32,416 nt of DNA from Streptomyces regalis (GCF_001509475.1 NZ_LLZG01000016.1:1-32416), one strand, 5' to 3'. Counted from the stretch's first letter, positions 13,919 to 22,852 are shown. Notes: generated by a model not told the origin, from the sequence alone. Made by a program: numbers and translations.

Positions 13919-15739
13919 TCACAGCCAAGGCTGAGGCATGTTGTCCGGCGGCGCGTGAGGCGCGACGCCGGGGTGGGATTGCCGGCCTGCTGGGGGTGGG
14001 GCGGCCCTTGCCCGGGTGGTCTTCGGCCCGCGCGGCTGGGCCGGTGCCGTCAAGGCGTGGCGGGCGCGGCGCAGGCGGCGGGTGGTTTTCTTCGGTCGGC
14101 GGACCGGGCGGGCGGTGCCTTCGACGGTGGTGCGGATGGTGCGGGTGCCGGTGGCGCGTTCGGTGACGGTGTGGGACTGGGCGAGCAGGCCGCGGGAGAC
14201 GATCCGCCGGGCGGCGGCATGGTCGCGGTCCATCGACAGCCCGCAGCGACTGCAGTGGGCCCAGGTCCAGCCACGCTCGGTCAGCCGGTCCGGGGCGGGA
14301 TGGTGGCCGAGCGGGTTCAGGCATGCGGGGCAATGGGCGGAGGTGCCGCGGGCCGGGACGGTGACCACCGCGATCCCCGCCTTGGCGGCCAGATGCCGGA
14401 TCGCCTCGGCGAGGGTGCCGCGGACCTGCCCGGACAACCGGGCATTGCCCTTGCGGCGCCCGCGCGCTTCCAGCGTGGCCAGATCCTCCAGGTAGATGAC
14501 GCTCGCGCCGAGCGCGGCTGTCTGGTCGACGGCCCAGCGGGCCGCCGACCAGGCCAGCGCCTGGTTGAGATGACGGATCCGCGCGCACACCCGCTCATGC
14601 TCCACCTCCAGCACGGCGGCTTTGTCCAGGAGTTCGGCCCAGGCCAGGTGCGGGGCGCCGAGTCCGTCGGCGAGGTGCTGGTAGTGGTCGCGTTTGGCGG
14701 CAAGGTGCTCGCGGTGGGTGCGCAGCCGGTGCAGTTTCGCACTTACGGCGGTGGTGTCGAAGACCAGCGGGCGGCCGTCGGTGACCACCCGGCTCTCTGG
14801 GCCCTGGCCGGACAGGCGGCCCAGCGTGCCGGTGAGGAGGGTGTTGACGCCCCAGTCGAACCCGACCGCCACCCGGTGCCCGGAGGCTGTGGTGGTGGTG
14901 GGGGCGGGGCGGGAGTGCGGAAGGTCCACCGCGATCCGGCCATCACCAGCCGGGCGGAGCGTCGGAGTGTGCAGGACCGCATCCGCGCTCACGGTGTGGG
15001 GCAGCCGGATATCGATCACATGCCAGGCCCAGTCCCGCCCGGACGCGGGTGCCGGGCACAGCGGGAGCTTCACCCGCAGCCGGGCCGTGACCTCGTCCAC
15101 CCGTTGAAGGGTGACCTGTTGGCGGTCCATCGCCGCGAGCAACACCACCGCTGCCACCTCGGGCGGGTCCTCCAGTTCACACAGCCCGGCCGGGAGGCGC
15201 CCGTGCTCGCGCAGATAGGCGCTCACCTGTCGGGTGCGGTTGCGGATCTCCGCCTTGCCCACCCCGGCGGGCAGGGCGGCCCGCAGTGCCGTCCACTCCG
15301 CCGCGCCGCGACGGCCGGAGGGTTCGGCGGGCCAGGTGGCCAGGATCGCGGCGAGGAGGGCGCGCCGGTGCAGGGCCAGCCGCAGGGTGCGTGCCGCGTA
15401 CTCCTGCGCCGCCCGCCGCACCCGGTCCGAGACATACACCCCGGCTGGCGGGGTGGCGGCCTGTGCCCAGCCCAGACGTCTAAGCGCCATCCACCCCTTG
15501 GACGGCAACCGCTCGCCCTGCCCGTCGGCCCCGGCGGCCAGCACGTCCAGCGAGTCCTCGTCCCACCGGGAAGCCACCAATTGCCGGGTGAGGTCCCCGC
15601 ACAGCTCCGTCAGGAAGGACACCCGCTCGAACAGCAGCCGCCGACCGACCTGCTCACCACTGCCCTCGGCCACGCCGCGGAAGGCGGTGCACGGCGCCGT
15701 TGCCATCAACCGGCCCACACCCACCACCCCCTCCCGCAC
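13919..15739 (-). CDS. tnpB: Large TnpB-type RNA-guided nuclease (IS605/IS1341 OrfB family)
   Basis: A 606-aa protein with a TnpB C-terminal half. The RuvC-like site is complete: Asp295 in GFDWGVNTLLTG, Glu418 in VIYLEDLATLEARGRRKGN, and Asp504/Asp506 in MDRDHAAARRI. A zinc ribbon has Cys470-x2-Cys473 and Cys496-x2-Cys499. Ordinary TnpB proteins are near 400 aa; this one has about 280 residues before RuvC-I and a ~90-residue basic tail (KKTTRRLRRARHAL). Known TnpBs cut DNA guided by an RNA encoded at the 3' end of their element. No tnpA is present. The longest start is GTG 15739; several GTGs and an ATG within the next 12 codons are alternatives. It sits between the PPOX gene and the clpB operator, 145 bp from the latter. 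Activity is plausible because all key residues are kept. Confidence 0.85.
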   Translation of the reverse strand: MREGVVGVGRLMATAPCTAFRGVAEGSGEQVGRRLLFERVSFLTELCGDLTRQLVASRWDEDSLDVLAAGADGQGERLPSKGWMALRRLGWAQAATPPAGVYVSDRVRRAAQEYAARTLRLALHRRALLAAILATWPAEPSGRRGAAEWTALRAALPAGVGKAEIRNRTRQVSAYLREHGRLPAGLCELEDPPEVAAVVLLAAMDRQQVTLQRVDEVTARLRVKLPLCPAPASGRDWAWHVIDIRLPHTVSADAVLHTPTLRPAGDGRIAVDLPHSRPAPTTTTASGHRVAVGFDWGVNTLLTGTLGRLSGQGPESRVVTDGRPLVFDTTAVSAKLHRLRTHREHLAAKRDHYQHLADGLGAPHLAWAELLDKAAVLEVEHERVCARIRHLNQALAWSAARWAVDQTAALGASVIYLEDLATLEARGRRKGNARLSGQVRGTLAEAIRHLAAKAGIAVVTVPARGTSAHCPACLNPLGHHPAPDRLTERGWTWAHCSRCGLSMDRDHAAARRIVSRGLLAQSHTVTERATGTRTIRTTVEGTARPVRRPKKTTRRLRRARHALTAPAQPRGPKTTRARAAPPPAGRQSHPGVAPHAPPDNMPQPWL

Positions 15740-15883
15740 GGCTCCGCACCCGGTGCACTCCCCGTATCCGATCGAGCTAACGACCGACCATCACACAAAG
15801 ACACGCCCCACCCGCGACACCGCCCGATTCATGCAGGAAACCGCAGCCGAACCACCAACAGTTGAAGACCCTCTCCCGACCAC

Positions 15884-15904
15884 CTTGAGCGGAATACGCT
15901 CAAC
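15884..15904 (+). promoter_or_regulatory. HAIR element (HspR operator) of clpB
   Basis: CTTGAGC-N7-GCTCAAC matches the HspR-binding HAIR consensus CTTGAGT-N7-ACTCAAG, with a paired T-to-C/A-to-G change that keeps the symmetry and one outer mismatch. It lies 61 bp before the clpB start, as expected for HspR-repressed clpB in Streptomyces. TACGCT at 15911-15916 may be the -10 box. Confidence 0.85.
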
Positions 15905-15914
15905 TTTGTGTACG

Positions 15915-15932
15915 CTGACTCAGTCAGTACTG
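15915..15932 (+). promoter_or_regulatory. Two overlapping palindromes downstream of the HAIR element
   Basis: CTGACT-C-AGTCAG (15915-15927) and CAGTACTG (15925-15932) are perfect and overlap. They fall at or just after the expected transcription start of clpB. They may be a second operator or a leader hairpin. Confidence 0.4.
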
Positions 15933-15964
15933 GGAGACGCTGACGCCAGGAGGAGAACACCAAC

Positions 15965-18574
15965 GTGGACGCCGAGCTGACCAACAGGAGCCGGGACGCG
16001 ATCAACGCGGCCAGCAACCGGGCCCTCACCGAGGGGCACGCGGACCTCACCCCTGCCCACCTGCTCCTCGCTCTGCTCCAGGGGCCGGGCCAGCGGCAGG
16101 ACAATGCGAACATCATCGACCTGCTGGTGGCCGTCGACGCCGACCAGGCCTCCGTGCGGGCCGGCGCGGAGAAGGTGCTGGCCTCGCTGCCCAGCGTGAC
16201 CGGCTCCACCGTCGCGCCCCCGCAGCCCAACCGCGAGCTGCTCGCCGTGATCGCGGACGCCCAGGCGCGGGCCAAGGAGCTCGGGGACGAGTACCTCTCC
16301 ACCGAGCACCTCCTCATCGGCATCGCCGCCAAGGGCGGCCAGGCGGGAGAGGTGCTCAGCCAGCAGGGCGCCAGCGCGAAGAAGCTGCTGGACGCCTTCC
16401 AGAAGGCGCGCGGCGGGCGCCGGGTGACCACCGCCGACCCCGAGGGGCAGTACAAGGCGCTGGAGAAGTTCGGCACCGACTTCACGGCCGCCGCGCGGGA
16501 AGGAAAGCTCGACCCCGTCATCGGGCGGGATCAGGAGATCCGGCGGGTCGTGCAGGTGCTGTCCCGCCGTACCAAGAACAACCCCGTCCTCATCGGTGAG
16601 CCCGGTGTCGGCAAGACCGCCGTCGTGGAGGGGCTCGCCCAGCGGATCGTCAAGGGGGACGTGCCCGAGTCCCTCAAGGACAAGCGGCTCGTCGCGCTCG
16701 ACATCAGCGCCATGGTCGCCGGGGCCAAGTACCGGGGTGAGTTCGAGGAGCGGCTGAAGACCGTGCTCGCGGAGATCAAGGACTCCGACGGGCAGATCAT
16801 CACCTTCATCGACGAGCTGCACACGGTCGTCGGGGCCGGTGCCGGTGGTGACTCTGCCATGGACGCCGGGAACATGCTCAAGCCCATGCTCGCCCGCGGT
16901 GAGCTGCGCATGGTCGGCGCCACGACCCTCGACGAGTACCGGGAGCGGATCGAGAAGGACCCCGCCCTGGAGCGGCGCTTCCAGCAGGTGCTCGTCGCCG
17001 AGCCCACGGTGGAGGACACCATCGCCATCCTCCGCGGGCTCAAGGGGCGCTACGAGGCCCACCACAAGGTGCAGATCGCAGACAGCGCGCTGGTGGCGGC
17101 GGCGACCCTCTCCGACCGGTACATCACCTCCCGGTTCCTGCCCGACAAGGCCATCGACCTCGTCGACGAGGCGGCCTCCCGGCTCCGTATGGAGATCGAC
17201 TCCTCCCCGGTCGAGATCGACGAACTCCAGCGCGCCGTCGACCGGTTGAAGATGGAGGAGCTCGCGCTGGAGAAGGAGACCGACCCGGCCTCCCGTGAGC
17301 GCCTGGAGCGGCTGCGCCGCGATCTCGCCGACAAGGAGGAGGAGCTCAGGGGGCTGACCGCCCGCTGGGAGAAGGAGAAGCAGTCCCTCAACCGCGTCGG
17401 CGAGCTTAAGGAACGGCTCGACGAGGCGCGCGGACAGGCCGAACGCGCCCAGCGCGACGGCGACTTCGACACCGCCAGCAAGCTGCTCTACGGCGAGATC
17501 CCGGCCCTGGAGCGGGACCTGGAGGCCGCCTCGCAGGCCGAGGAGGAAGCCGCCAAGTCCACGATGGTCAAGGAGGAGGTCGGCGCGGACGACATCGCCG
17601 ACACCGTCGCCGCCTGGACCGGCATCCCCGCAGGCCGCCTCATGGAGGGCGAGACGCAGAAACTCCTGCGCATGGAGGACGAGCTGGGCAAGCGGCTCAT
17701 CGGCCAGACGGAGGCCGTGCGGGCCGTGTCCGACGCCGTACGGCGCACCCGGGCCGGCATCGCCGACCCCGACCGCCCGACCGGATCCTTCCTCTTCCTG
17801 GGCCCGACCGGCGTCGGTAAGACCGAACTCGCCAAGGCGCTCGCCGACTTCCTCTTCGACGACGAGCGGGCGATGGTCCGCATCGACATGTCGGAGTACG
17901 GCGAGAAGCACACCGTGGCCCGGCTGGTCGGCGCACCCCCCGGATACGTCGGCTACGAGGAGGGCGGCCAGCTGACCGAGGCGGTGCGCAGGCGGCCGTA
18001 CAGCGTCGTGCTGCTCGACGAGGTCGAGAAGGCGCACCCCGAGGTCTTCGACATCCTCCTGCAGGTGCTGGACGACGGTCGGCTGACGGACGGTCAGGGC
18101 CGTACGGTCGACTTCCGCAACGCGATCCTGGTGCTGACGTCGAACCTGGGCAGCCAGTTCCTGGTCGACCCGATCACGAGCGACGAGGAGAAGAAGGAGC
18201 AGGTGCTGGAGCTGGTCCGGACCTCCTTCAAGCCCGAGTTCCTCAACCGGCTCGACGACCTCGTGGTCTTCTCGGCCCTCGCGAAGGACGAGCTGGCGCG
18301 GATCGCGCAGCTCCAGATCGACCGCCTCGCGGGGCGGCTGGCCGAGCGGCGGCTGTCCCTGGAGGTCACCCCCGGCGCCCTGGCCTGGCTCGCCGACGAG
18401 GGCAACGACCCGGCCTACGGCGCCCGCCCCCTGCGCCGCCTCATCCAGACCGCGATCGGCGACCGCCTGGCCAAGGAGATCCTCGCCGGCGAGGTCAAGG
18501 ACGGCGACACGGTCCGGGTGGACGCCTTCGGGGACGGGCTGATCGTGGGGCCGGCGACCGGAAAGACACTGTGA
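15965..18574 (+). CDS. clpB: ATP-dependent disaggregase ClpB
   Basis: An 869-aa Hsp100 chaperone of normal length. It has the Clp N-domain (repeats at about 1-145), AAA-1 with Walker A GEPGVGKT at residues 211-218 and Walker B FIDELH, the long coiled-coil M domain (about 405-530, rich in Glu/Arg/Leu), and AAA-2 with Walker A GPTGVGKT at 613-620 and [12 protein letters not shown], then the small C-terminal domain ([22 protein letters not shown]). It threads aggregated proteins through its hexamer, working with DnaK. GTG 15965 has AGGAGGAG 9 nt upstream. The HAIR operator upstream points to HspR control and heat induction. A hairpin follows the gene, so the YbjN gene behind it may be separately transcribed. 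Confidence 0.98.
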   Translation: MDAELTNRSRDAINAASNRALTEGHADLTPAHLLLALLQGPGQRQDNANIIDLLVAVDADQASVRAGAEKVLASLPSVTGSTVAPPQPNRELLAVIADAQARAKELGDEYLSTEHLLIGIAAKGGQAGEVLSQQGASAKKLLDAFQKARGGRRVTTADPEGQYKALEKFGTDFTAAAREGKLDPVIGRDQEIRRVVQVLSRRTKNNPVLIGEPGVGKTAVVEGLAQRIVKGDVPESLKDKRLVALDISAMVAGAKYRGEFEERLKTVLAEIKDSDGQIITFIDELHTVVGAGAGGDSAMDAGNMLKPMLARGELRMVGATTLDEYRERIEKDPALERRFQQVLVAEPTVEDTIAILRGLKGRYEAHHKVQIADSALVAAATLSDRYITSRFLPDKAIDLVDEAASRLRMEIDSSPVEIDELQRAVDRLKMEELALEKETDPASRERLERLRRDLADKEEELRGLTARWEKEKQSLNRVGELKERLDEARGQAERAQRDGDFDTASKLLYGEIPALERDLEAASQAEEEAAKSTMVKEEVGADDIADTVAAWTGIPAGRLMEGETQKLLRMEDELGKRLIGQTEAVRAVSDAVRRTRAGIADPDRPTGSFLFLGPTGVGKTELAKALADFLFDDERAMVRIDMSEYGEKHTVARLVGAPPGYVGYEEGGQLTEAVRRRPYSVVLLDEVEKAHPEVFDILLQVLDDGRLTDGQGRTVDFRNAILVLTSNLGSQFLVDPITSDEEKKEQVLELVRTSFKPEFLNRLDDLVVFSALAKDELARIAQLQIDRLAGRLAERRLSLEVTPGALAWLADEGNDPAYGARPLRRLIQTAIGDRLAKEILAGEVKDGDTVRVDAFGDGLIVGPATGKTL

Positions 18575-18594
18575 CCCGGCACGACGCGGTGATT

Positions 18595-18623
18595 GCGGGT
18601 ACCCGGTAGGACCGGGTGCCCGC
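18595..18623 (+). terminator. Hairpin terminator after clpB
   Basis: A 13-bp stem with one G-T wobble (arms around GGGTACCCGGT and ACCGGGTGCCC) and a 3-nt loop lies 20 bp after the clpB stop. Confidence 0.75.
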
Positions 18624-18732
18624 CCGGAGTGACCGGAACGAGTCAGCCGACGGCTGACAGCCCCGTCTGGGCTTGCCACCCCCCTCCCCGCATGGGGGAG
18701 GATGGCGGGATCCGTACGAAGGGAAAATCACG

Positions 18733-19263
18733 GTGAGCATCGACCCGTCCTCGATTCCGAACTTCGGGGGTCAGCAGCAGCCGCAGCCCGGCCCGCCGCC
18801 CGGCCCCGTTGTCCCGGATCAGGACCTCGTGAAGCAGCTCCTGGACCAGATGGAGCTGAAGTACGTCGTCGACGACGAGGGTGACCTCGCGGCGCCGTGG
18901 GAGCAGTTCCGTACGTACTTCATGTTCCGCGGCGAGGGTGACCAGCAGGTCTTCTCGGTGCGGACGTTCTACGACCGGCCCCACCAGATCGACGAGAAGC
19001 CGCAGCTCCTCGAGTCGATCGACGACTGGAACCGCCGGACCCTGTGGCCCAAGGTGTACAGCCACACGCACGACGACGGCACGGTCCGTCTGATCGGCGA
19101 GGCGCAGATGCTGATCGGCACCGGCGTCGCCCTGGAGCACTTCGTCTCGTCGACGGTCAGCTGGGTGCGGGCCGCCATCGAGTTCGACAAGTGGCTCGTC
19201 GAGCAGCTCGGCCTGGAGCAGGAGATCAACGACTCGGAGAAGCCCGAGGAAGACGGCGAGTAA
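18733..19263 (+). CDS. YbjN domain-containing protein
   Basis: A 176-aa protein. After a Gly/Pro/Gln-rich start (residues 8-30) comes a YbjN-type domain (a fold shared with type III secretion chaperones): VKQLLDQMELKYVVDDEGDL, FRTYFMFRGEGDQQVFSVR, IDDWNRRTLWPKVYSHTHDD and LEHFVSSTVSWVRAAIEFDKW. The C-terminus is acidic (NDSEKPEEDGE). GTG 18733 was chosen because GAAGGGA lies 8 nt upstream. The family is a cytoplasmic helper of unknown client; its position just after clpB in this window hints at a link with protein quality control, though a terminator separates the two genes. Confidence 0.88.
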   Translation: MSIDPSSIPNFGGQQQPQPGPPPGPVVPDQDLVKQLLDQMELKYVVDDEGDLAAPWEQFRTYFMFRGEGDQQVFSVRTFYDRPHQIDEKPQLLESIDDWNRRTLWPKVYSHTHDDGTVRLIGEAQMLIGTGVALEHFVSSTVSWVRAAIEFDKWLVEQLGLEQEINDSEKPEEDGE

Positions 19264-19332
19264 GCCGCGACAGCAGGCGTGGCCCACGGCGGCGTACCGG
19301 CGATCACAGCCGGATGCGCGCCGTGGGCGAGG

Positions 19333-19386
19333 GAGAGCCCGGCCCGGGCACTGGCCACCACGGCCGCGTGCGGGGGCCGGGCTCTC
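19333..19386 (+). terminator. Long GC-rich terminator hairpin after the YbjN gene
   Basis: A perfect 13-bp stem, GAGAGCCCGGCCC (19333-19345) with its complement at 19374-19386, encloses a 28-nt loop. Confidence 0.75.
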
Positions 19387-19452
19387 GCCGTTCACGCCAG
19401 TGCTCGCGCGCGCTGATTGGACGCGGGGGAAGGCGGGGCGCAGGAAGCTTGG

Positions 19453-19728
19453 CTACGACTCGTAGAACCCGGGCCCGCCGAGGGTGATCAGCCGCAGTAC
19501 GCCGCTATGGATCAGTAGCGGCAGCGGGGCGCGGTCGGCCGGCAGCAGTGCGTACAGCACGACCATCACCGCGACGATCATCGTCGTCATCCGGGAGCCG
19601 AAGCGGTCCCCGTGCAGCAGATGGCGAGTGAACCGCAGCGAGCCGAAGTCGAAGCCTGAGCCCCACTGGCGCTGCACCTCGAAATATCCGCCGAGCAGAT
19701 CGCCCTTACGATGCTCCACCCGCAGCAC
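19453..19728 (-). CDS. Small hypothetical membrane protein
   Basis: A 91-aa frame starting at GTG 19728 (weak CAGGG site upstream). It has one clear transmembrane segment, MIVAVMVVLYALLPA, preceded by an aromatic and basic stretch (FGSLRFTRHLLHGDRFGSR) and followed by a second hydrophobic stretch (LPLLIHSGVLRLITLGG). I do not recognise the family. The frame stays open upstream without a good start codon, so the N-terminus may be truncated. It is convergent with the YbjN gene, whose terminator lies between them. Confidence 0.45.
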   Translation of the reverse strand: MLRVEHRKGDLLGGYFEVQRQWGSGFDFGSLRFTRHLLHGDRFGSRMTTMIVAVMVVLYALLPADRAPLPLLIHSGVLRLITLGGPGFYES

Positions 19729-19970
19729 GAGCGTGCCCTGGCCGAGCGCGCGAAGGCGCCGCCCGTCAACAGCCTGTGGGTAACTTTCGGGAACAGTTCA
19801 TGGTTCCGCCAGCCCTCGTAGGCCGCCGCGGTCGGCGGTATCCAGGGACCAGAGCGAGACCCAGGAACGCCGGAGGAGGGTCAGCGGGCTTGGCAGCGGC
19901 CTTTTCCCGTCCCTGGCCCTCTCCCGCTGGAGGCCACGGTCCAGACGAGGGCAGGCCATATGCCTGGCCC

Positions 19971-20639
19971 ATGACGCAGCGTCGTAGGCTCCCAGGGGTG
20001 ATTGAGACCATCGTGTTGGATGTCGGCGAGACGCTCACCCGGGACGATCGCTACTGGGCATCCTGGGCCGACTGGCTTGGCGTCCCGCGCCACACCCTCT
20101 CCGCGCTCGTGGGGGCGGTTGTCGCTCAGGGACGAGACAACGCCGAGGCTCTCCGACTCGTGCGCCCAGGCATCGACGTCGCTGCCGAGTACCACGCCCG
20201 CGAGGCCGCCGGCCGTGGTGAGCACCTCGACGAGACCGACCTCTACGACGACGTCCGCCCGGCCTTGTCCGCGCTGCTCACGCTAGGCGTCCGCGTGATC
20301 ATCGCGGGCAATCAGACATCCCGTGCGGGCGAACTGCTGCGTGCCCTGGAGCTCCCGGCGGATCTGATCGTTACCTCGGGGGAGTGGGGGGTGGCGAAGC
20401 CAAGCCCGGAGTTCTTCCAGCGGGTGATGGAGGCGGCGCAGGCCGCTCCGAGCGAGACCCTCTATGTCGGTGACCATCCGGTCAACGACGTCTTTCCGGC
20501 GAAGGCGGCGGGCCTGCGTACCGCGCACATCCGCCGCGGGCCGTGGGGCTGCCTGTGGGCCGAAGACCCGCAAGTCGTGGCGGCGGCGGACTGGCGTATC
20601 GACAGCCTCACCCAGCTCCCCGAGATCGTGAAGGCCTGA
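19971..20639 (+). CDS. HAD-superfamily hydrolase
   Basis: A 222-aa HAD protein. Motif I is VLDVGETLTRDD, where the nucleophile Asp is present but the +2 Asp typical of phosphatases is Gly. Motif II is VIIAGNQTS, motif III the Lys in GVAKPSPEFF, and motif IV GDHPVNDVFPAKAAGL. The cap region lies between motifs I and II (about residues 30-100). The missing +2 Asp is seen in HAD branches that do not hydrolyse phosphoesters, such as haloacid dehalogenases, so the reaction is uncertain. ATG 19971 is used; GTG 19998 is an in-frame alternative just before the first strand (VIETIVLD). A hairpin follows at 20644. It is 106 bp upstream of the XRE regulator. Confidence 0.85.
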   Translation: MTQRRRLPGVIETIVLDVGETLTRDDRYWASWADWLGVPRHTLSALVGAVVAQGRDNAEALRLVRPGIDVAAEYHAREAAGRGEHLDETDLYDDVRPALSALLTLGVRVIIAGNQTSRAGELLRALELPADLIVTSGEWGVAKPSPEFFQRVMEAAQAAPSETLYVGDHPVNDVFPAKAAGLRTAHIRRGPWGCLWAEDPQVVAAADWRIDSLTQLPEIVKA

Positions 20640-20643
20640 GTGG

Positions 20644-20681
20644 AACGATGCTGCCCCGCTGCCAAATCCGGCGGGGTCGTT
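20644..20681 (+). terminator. Hairpin terminator after the HAD gene
   Basis: CCCCGC (20654-20659) pairs with GCGGGG (20671-20676), and outer AACGA/TCGTT arms extend the stem around a bulge. It starts 5 bp after the HAD stop. Confidence 0.6.
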
Positions 20682-20686
20682 CATGT

Positions 20687-20699
20687 ACACGCAGCGTGT
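20687..20699 (+). promoter_or_regulatory. 13-bp palindrome upstream of the XRE regulator
   Basis: ACACGC-A-GCGTGT is a perfect inverted repeat 46 bp before the regulator start, a sensible place for an autoregulatory operator. No other copy was noticed before the small-gene operon. Confidence 0.45.
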
Positions 20700-20744
20700 C
20701 GGCGAGGGTACGGTTCGGAGTTGACGCACCGAACTGGAGCCCGT

Positions 20745-21932
20745 ATGTCCGCACACAGCAACCGCGGAGTAGGCGCGCGAATTGCCTACTACCGCAGCGT
20801 CATGCGTCCGAAGCTGACACAGCAGCAGCTCGCCGACGCGGCCAGTGTGTCTCTCGGAACCATCCGTAAGATCGAGCGCGGGGAGCGCGGCGTCAGCGAC
20901 TCCACGCTCGAAGCCATCGCAGATGCCGTCGGCGTCGACCCCACGCGTCTGCGGACCGACCGCGGCCCGGCTCACACTCGCGTCCACGAGGCGCTCCCCG
21001 TGCTCTCCGCCGCGCTCGCCACGTACGACCTCCCCGAGGACGGCCCGATCCGTCCCCACCACGAAATGCGCGCGGCTGTCGCCGACGCCGCCCGTTGGCG
21101 TCTGGCAGCCCAGTACACGCGGATCGCCCGGGAACTGCCCGACCTGCTCGCCGAACTCGCCCGTGCCTACCACGCGGCCTCCGCCGAGCATCGGGGCGAC
21201 CTGGCTCGGCTGTTGGTGAATGCTTACCGCTCCGCGGACGCTGTCGCCTACAAGTTCGGTGCCCATGACCTGTCCGCGCGCCTCGTCGAGCTCATGCGGT
21301 GGGCCGCCCCCGAGGCAGGCGATCCGCTGTTGTCCGCGTCCGTCGCCTACGTGCGTGCGGAGACCTTCTTCGCTGCTCGCGCTCACACCGCCGGGCTGCG
21401 CACCCTGGAGCAGGCCCTGGATGCTGCCCCTGCCCCGGCTGCACCGCCGGAGATCGCGGCGAGGGGCGCCCTGCACATGCGGGCCGCCGTGATCGCGGGC
21501 CGGGCACGTGATGCTTCTGCGGCCATCACCCACCTCGATGAGGCGAGTGCGCTCGCCGAGCGGGTAGCTGAGGACGTGTACTGCGGCACAGCGTTCGGGC
21601 CGGACTCCGTGAAGATCCATGAGGTATCCGTCGCCGTCAGCCTCGCAGGCGATCATGTTGGCCGCGCCCTCGACATCGCCGGCGAATGGAAGCCGCCCAA
21701 AGCCCTTCCGGCTGAGCGGCGCTCCGGGTTCTACATCGAGCTCGGCCGTGCCCAGCTGTGGTCCGGACTCGCGGACGACGCGTTCGAATCGCTGAAGGTC
21801 GCCCGCCGGATCGCCCCGCAGCACACCCGAGAACACCCGTGGGTGCGTGAGGACGCCGCCACGCTGCGTCGGCTGAAGCGGGCCGACTCGGAGAGCCTCA
21901 CGAACTTCGCCGAGTGGTGCTCCGCCACCTGA
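20745..21932 (+). CDS. XRE-family HTH regulator with helical repeat domain
   Basis: A 395-aa protein. Residues about 11-64 form a Cro/CI-type HTH (ARIAYYRSVMRPKLTQQQLA, then VSLGTIRKIERGERGVSDST). The remainder is all-helical with TPR-like character: SAEHRGDLARLLVNAYRSAD, TAGLRTLEQALDAA, ALHMRAAVIAGRARDASAAI and AFESLKVARRIAPQHTREHP. This layout is common among Streptomyces regulators that sense a peptide or small ligand through the TPR-like part. ATG 20745 has GGAG 5 nt upstream; the frame is open back to 20640 but lacks content. It precedes, on the same strand, the operon of small genes and the radical SAM enzyme, and is the likely regulator of that group. Confidence 0.85.
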   Translation: MSAHSNRGVGARIAYYRSVMRPKLTQQQLADAASVSLGTIRKIERGERGVSDSTLEAIADAVGVDPTRLRTDRGPAHTRVHEALPVLSAALATYDLPEDGPIRPHHEMRAAVADAARWRLAAQYTRIARELPDLLAELARAYHAASAEHRGDLARLLVNAYRSADAVAYKFGAHDLSARLVELMRWAAPEAGDPLLSASVAYVRAETFFAARAHTAGLRTLEQALDAAPAPAAPPEIAARGALHMRAAVIAGRARDASAAITHLDEASALAERVAEDVYCGTAFGPDSVKIHEVSVAVSLAGDHVGRALDIAGEWKPPKALPAERRSGFYIELGRAQLWSGLADDAFESLKVARRIAPQHTREHPWVREDAATLRRLKRADSESLTNFAEWCSAT

Positions 21933-21950
21933 GCGGGCTGATGCCCCAAC

Positions 21951-21967
21951 TACCCCCCGCCGGGGTA
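21951..21967 (+). terminator. Weak hairpin after the XRE gene
   Basis: TACCCC and GGGGTA form a 6-bp stem with a 5-nt loop 18 bp after the stop. It may separate the regulator from the downstream operon. Confidence 0.35.
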
Positions 21968-22033
21968 CTTGTTGCTCTTCCCTTCCCTCACCCTCTGTTG
22001 CACGCGTAGGAACCAGCAGATGGGAACCGGGGA

Positions 22034-22231
22034 ATGCCTGAAGCACTCCCACTCACGCCGACGGTCATCCACGAGTGCGTGAGCATCGTTCGGCTGCATG
22101 GTGAGGCCTGCTTCCACTGCGGGGCCGTGAGTAAGACCCTGCGCGAGGCGGGACTCGTCAAGGTCTGCGGCAGTAGCCGCGTGTGGCGGATCGTCACGTG
22201 CGGATGCCGTGGCAGGGCAGCCGCCGAGTGA
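22034..22231 (+). CDS. Small Cys-rich protein, probable zinc binder
   Basis: A 65-aa protein with Cys15, Cys27-x2-Cys30 (GEACFHCGAV), Cys45, and Cys56-x-Cys58 (VTCGCRG). This looks like a small zinc ribbon followed by a wing-like segment (LREAGLVKVCGSSRVWRIV). ATG 22034 is preceded by GGGAACCGGGG. I do not recognise a named family. It is the first of four small genes between the XRE regulator and the radical SAM enzyme. Confidence 0.6.
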   Translation: MPEALPLTPTVIHECVSIVRLHGEACFHCGAVSKTLREAGLVKVCGSSRVWRIVTCGCRGRAAAE

Positions 22232-22316
22232 ACCCCATGCACATGAGCCGCAGACCCCGGCGACCGCTCGCGACGGCCCCGGGGCGTGGCCACCAACCCC
22301 ACGGAGGTTGACGACA

Positions 22317-22643
22317 GTGAGCATTATCCATGCGTTCGCGCGGTGGATCCTGGGCGTCTTTGCGCCCGGCACGGGTAAGCGGCGAGGAGACGTTCGCCCG
22401 ACCGAACCGGTACCCGCTGAGCGTCCAGCGGCTCCCGCTGCGGCCACGGTGTGGCCTCCGGTGCCCCGGTCCCCGTACGGGCTTGACGTGCCCCTCGACG
22501 GCCGCGCGGCCGCCATGGTCCGCCCGTACGTGCTCGTGAGCGAGCGGGAGCGGGCGCGACAGTACCGGCGTCGTGCAGCCCTGGCTGCTGACTGGGGCAT
22601 CGACCTTGACCGTCACGTCGTCGGCGCCGGGAGGGCGGCGTGA
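22317..22643 (+). CDS. Hypothetical protein with Pro/Ala-rich middle and basic C-terminus
   Basis: A 108-aa protein. GTG 22317 follows GGAGG with about 8-nt spacing. It begins with a short amphipathic hydrophobic helix (IIHAFARWILGVFAPG), continues with a Pro/Ala-rich linker, and ends with LVSERERARQYRRRAALAAD and WGIDLDRHVVGAG. The stop overlaps the start of the next gene (TGATG), which indicates translational coupling. No family recognised. Confidence 0.6.
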   Translation: MSIIHAFARWILGVFAPGTGKRRGDVRPTEPVPAERPAAPAAATVWPPVPRSPYGLDVPLDGRAAAMVRPYVLVSERERARQYRRRAALAADWGIDLDRHVVGAGRAA

Positions 22644-22852
22644 TGAGCCAGACAGCCACGGACACCGGGCGGATGTCGGTGGAATGCGTGCTCGCTCAGC
22701 GGCCGGAGTACCGGGGCGTGCACGGTGAGTGCCGACAGACCGAGGATGTGCCCCTGCCCCACAGCATGGGGCTGCTGCTGATGCGGTGCTGCACATGCCC
22801 TTGCCACCGGCAGGGTGAGGGGGTGGGCGGTGAAGGCCGGAACTCCGCCTGA
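22643..22852 (+). CDS. Small Cys/His-rich protein, probable metal binder
   Basis: A 69-aa protein with Cys15 and the HGEC of RGVHGECRQ, and the cluster MRCCTCPCHR (four Cys and one His in nine residues), fitting a zinc or other metal site. ATG 22643 overlaps the previous stop; GGAGGG is about 8 nt upstream. Its 3' end overlaps the likely start of the next gene. No named family recognised. Confidence 0.6.
   Translation: MSQTATDTGRMSVECVLAQRPEYRGVHGECRQTEDVPLPHSMGLLLMRCCTCPCHRQGEGVGGEGRNSA

Noticed and set aside
13596..14588. A second minus-strand frame overlapping the tnpB 3' end
   Set aside because: It uses another frame of the same DNA, is Pro/Arg-rich and lacks motifs; the downstream part is better explained as structured RNA.
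15920..18679. A 919-codon open frame on the minus strand opposite clpB
   Set aside because: It is exactly antisense to a complete, motif-rich ClpB gene. Its translation is Val/Gly/Leu/Arg low-complexity with no domain, as GC-rich DNA gives by chance.
22643..22852. The Cys-rich 69-aa protein as the RiPP precursor
   Set aside because: It has two separated Cys/His groups and no leader/core split; the 55-aa peptide overlapping the rSAM is the better candidate. It is still listed as a possible substrate in a finding.
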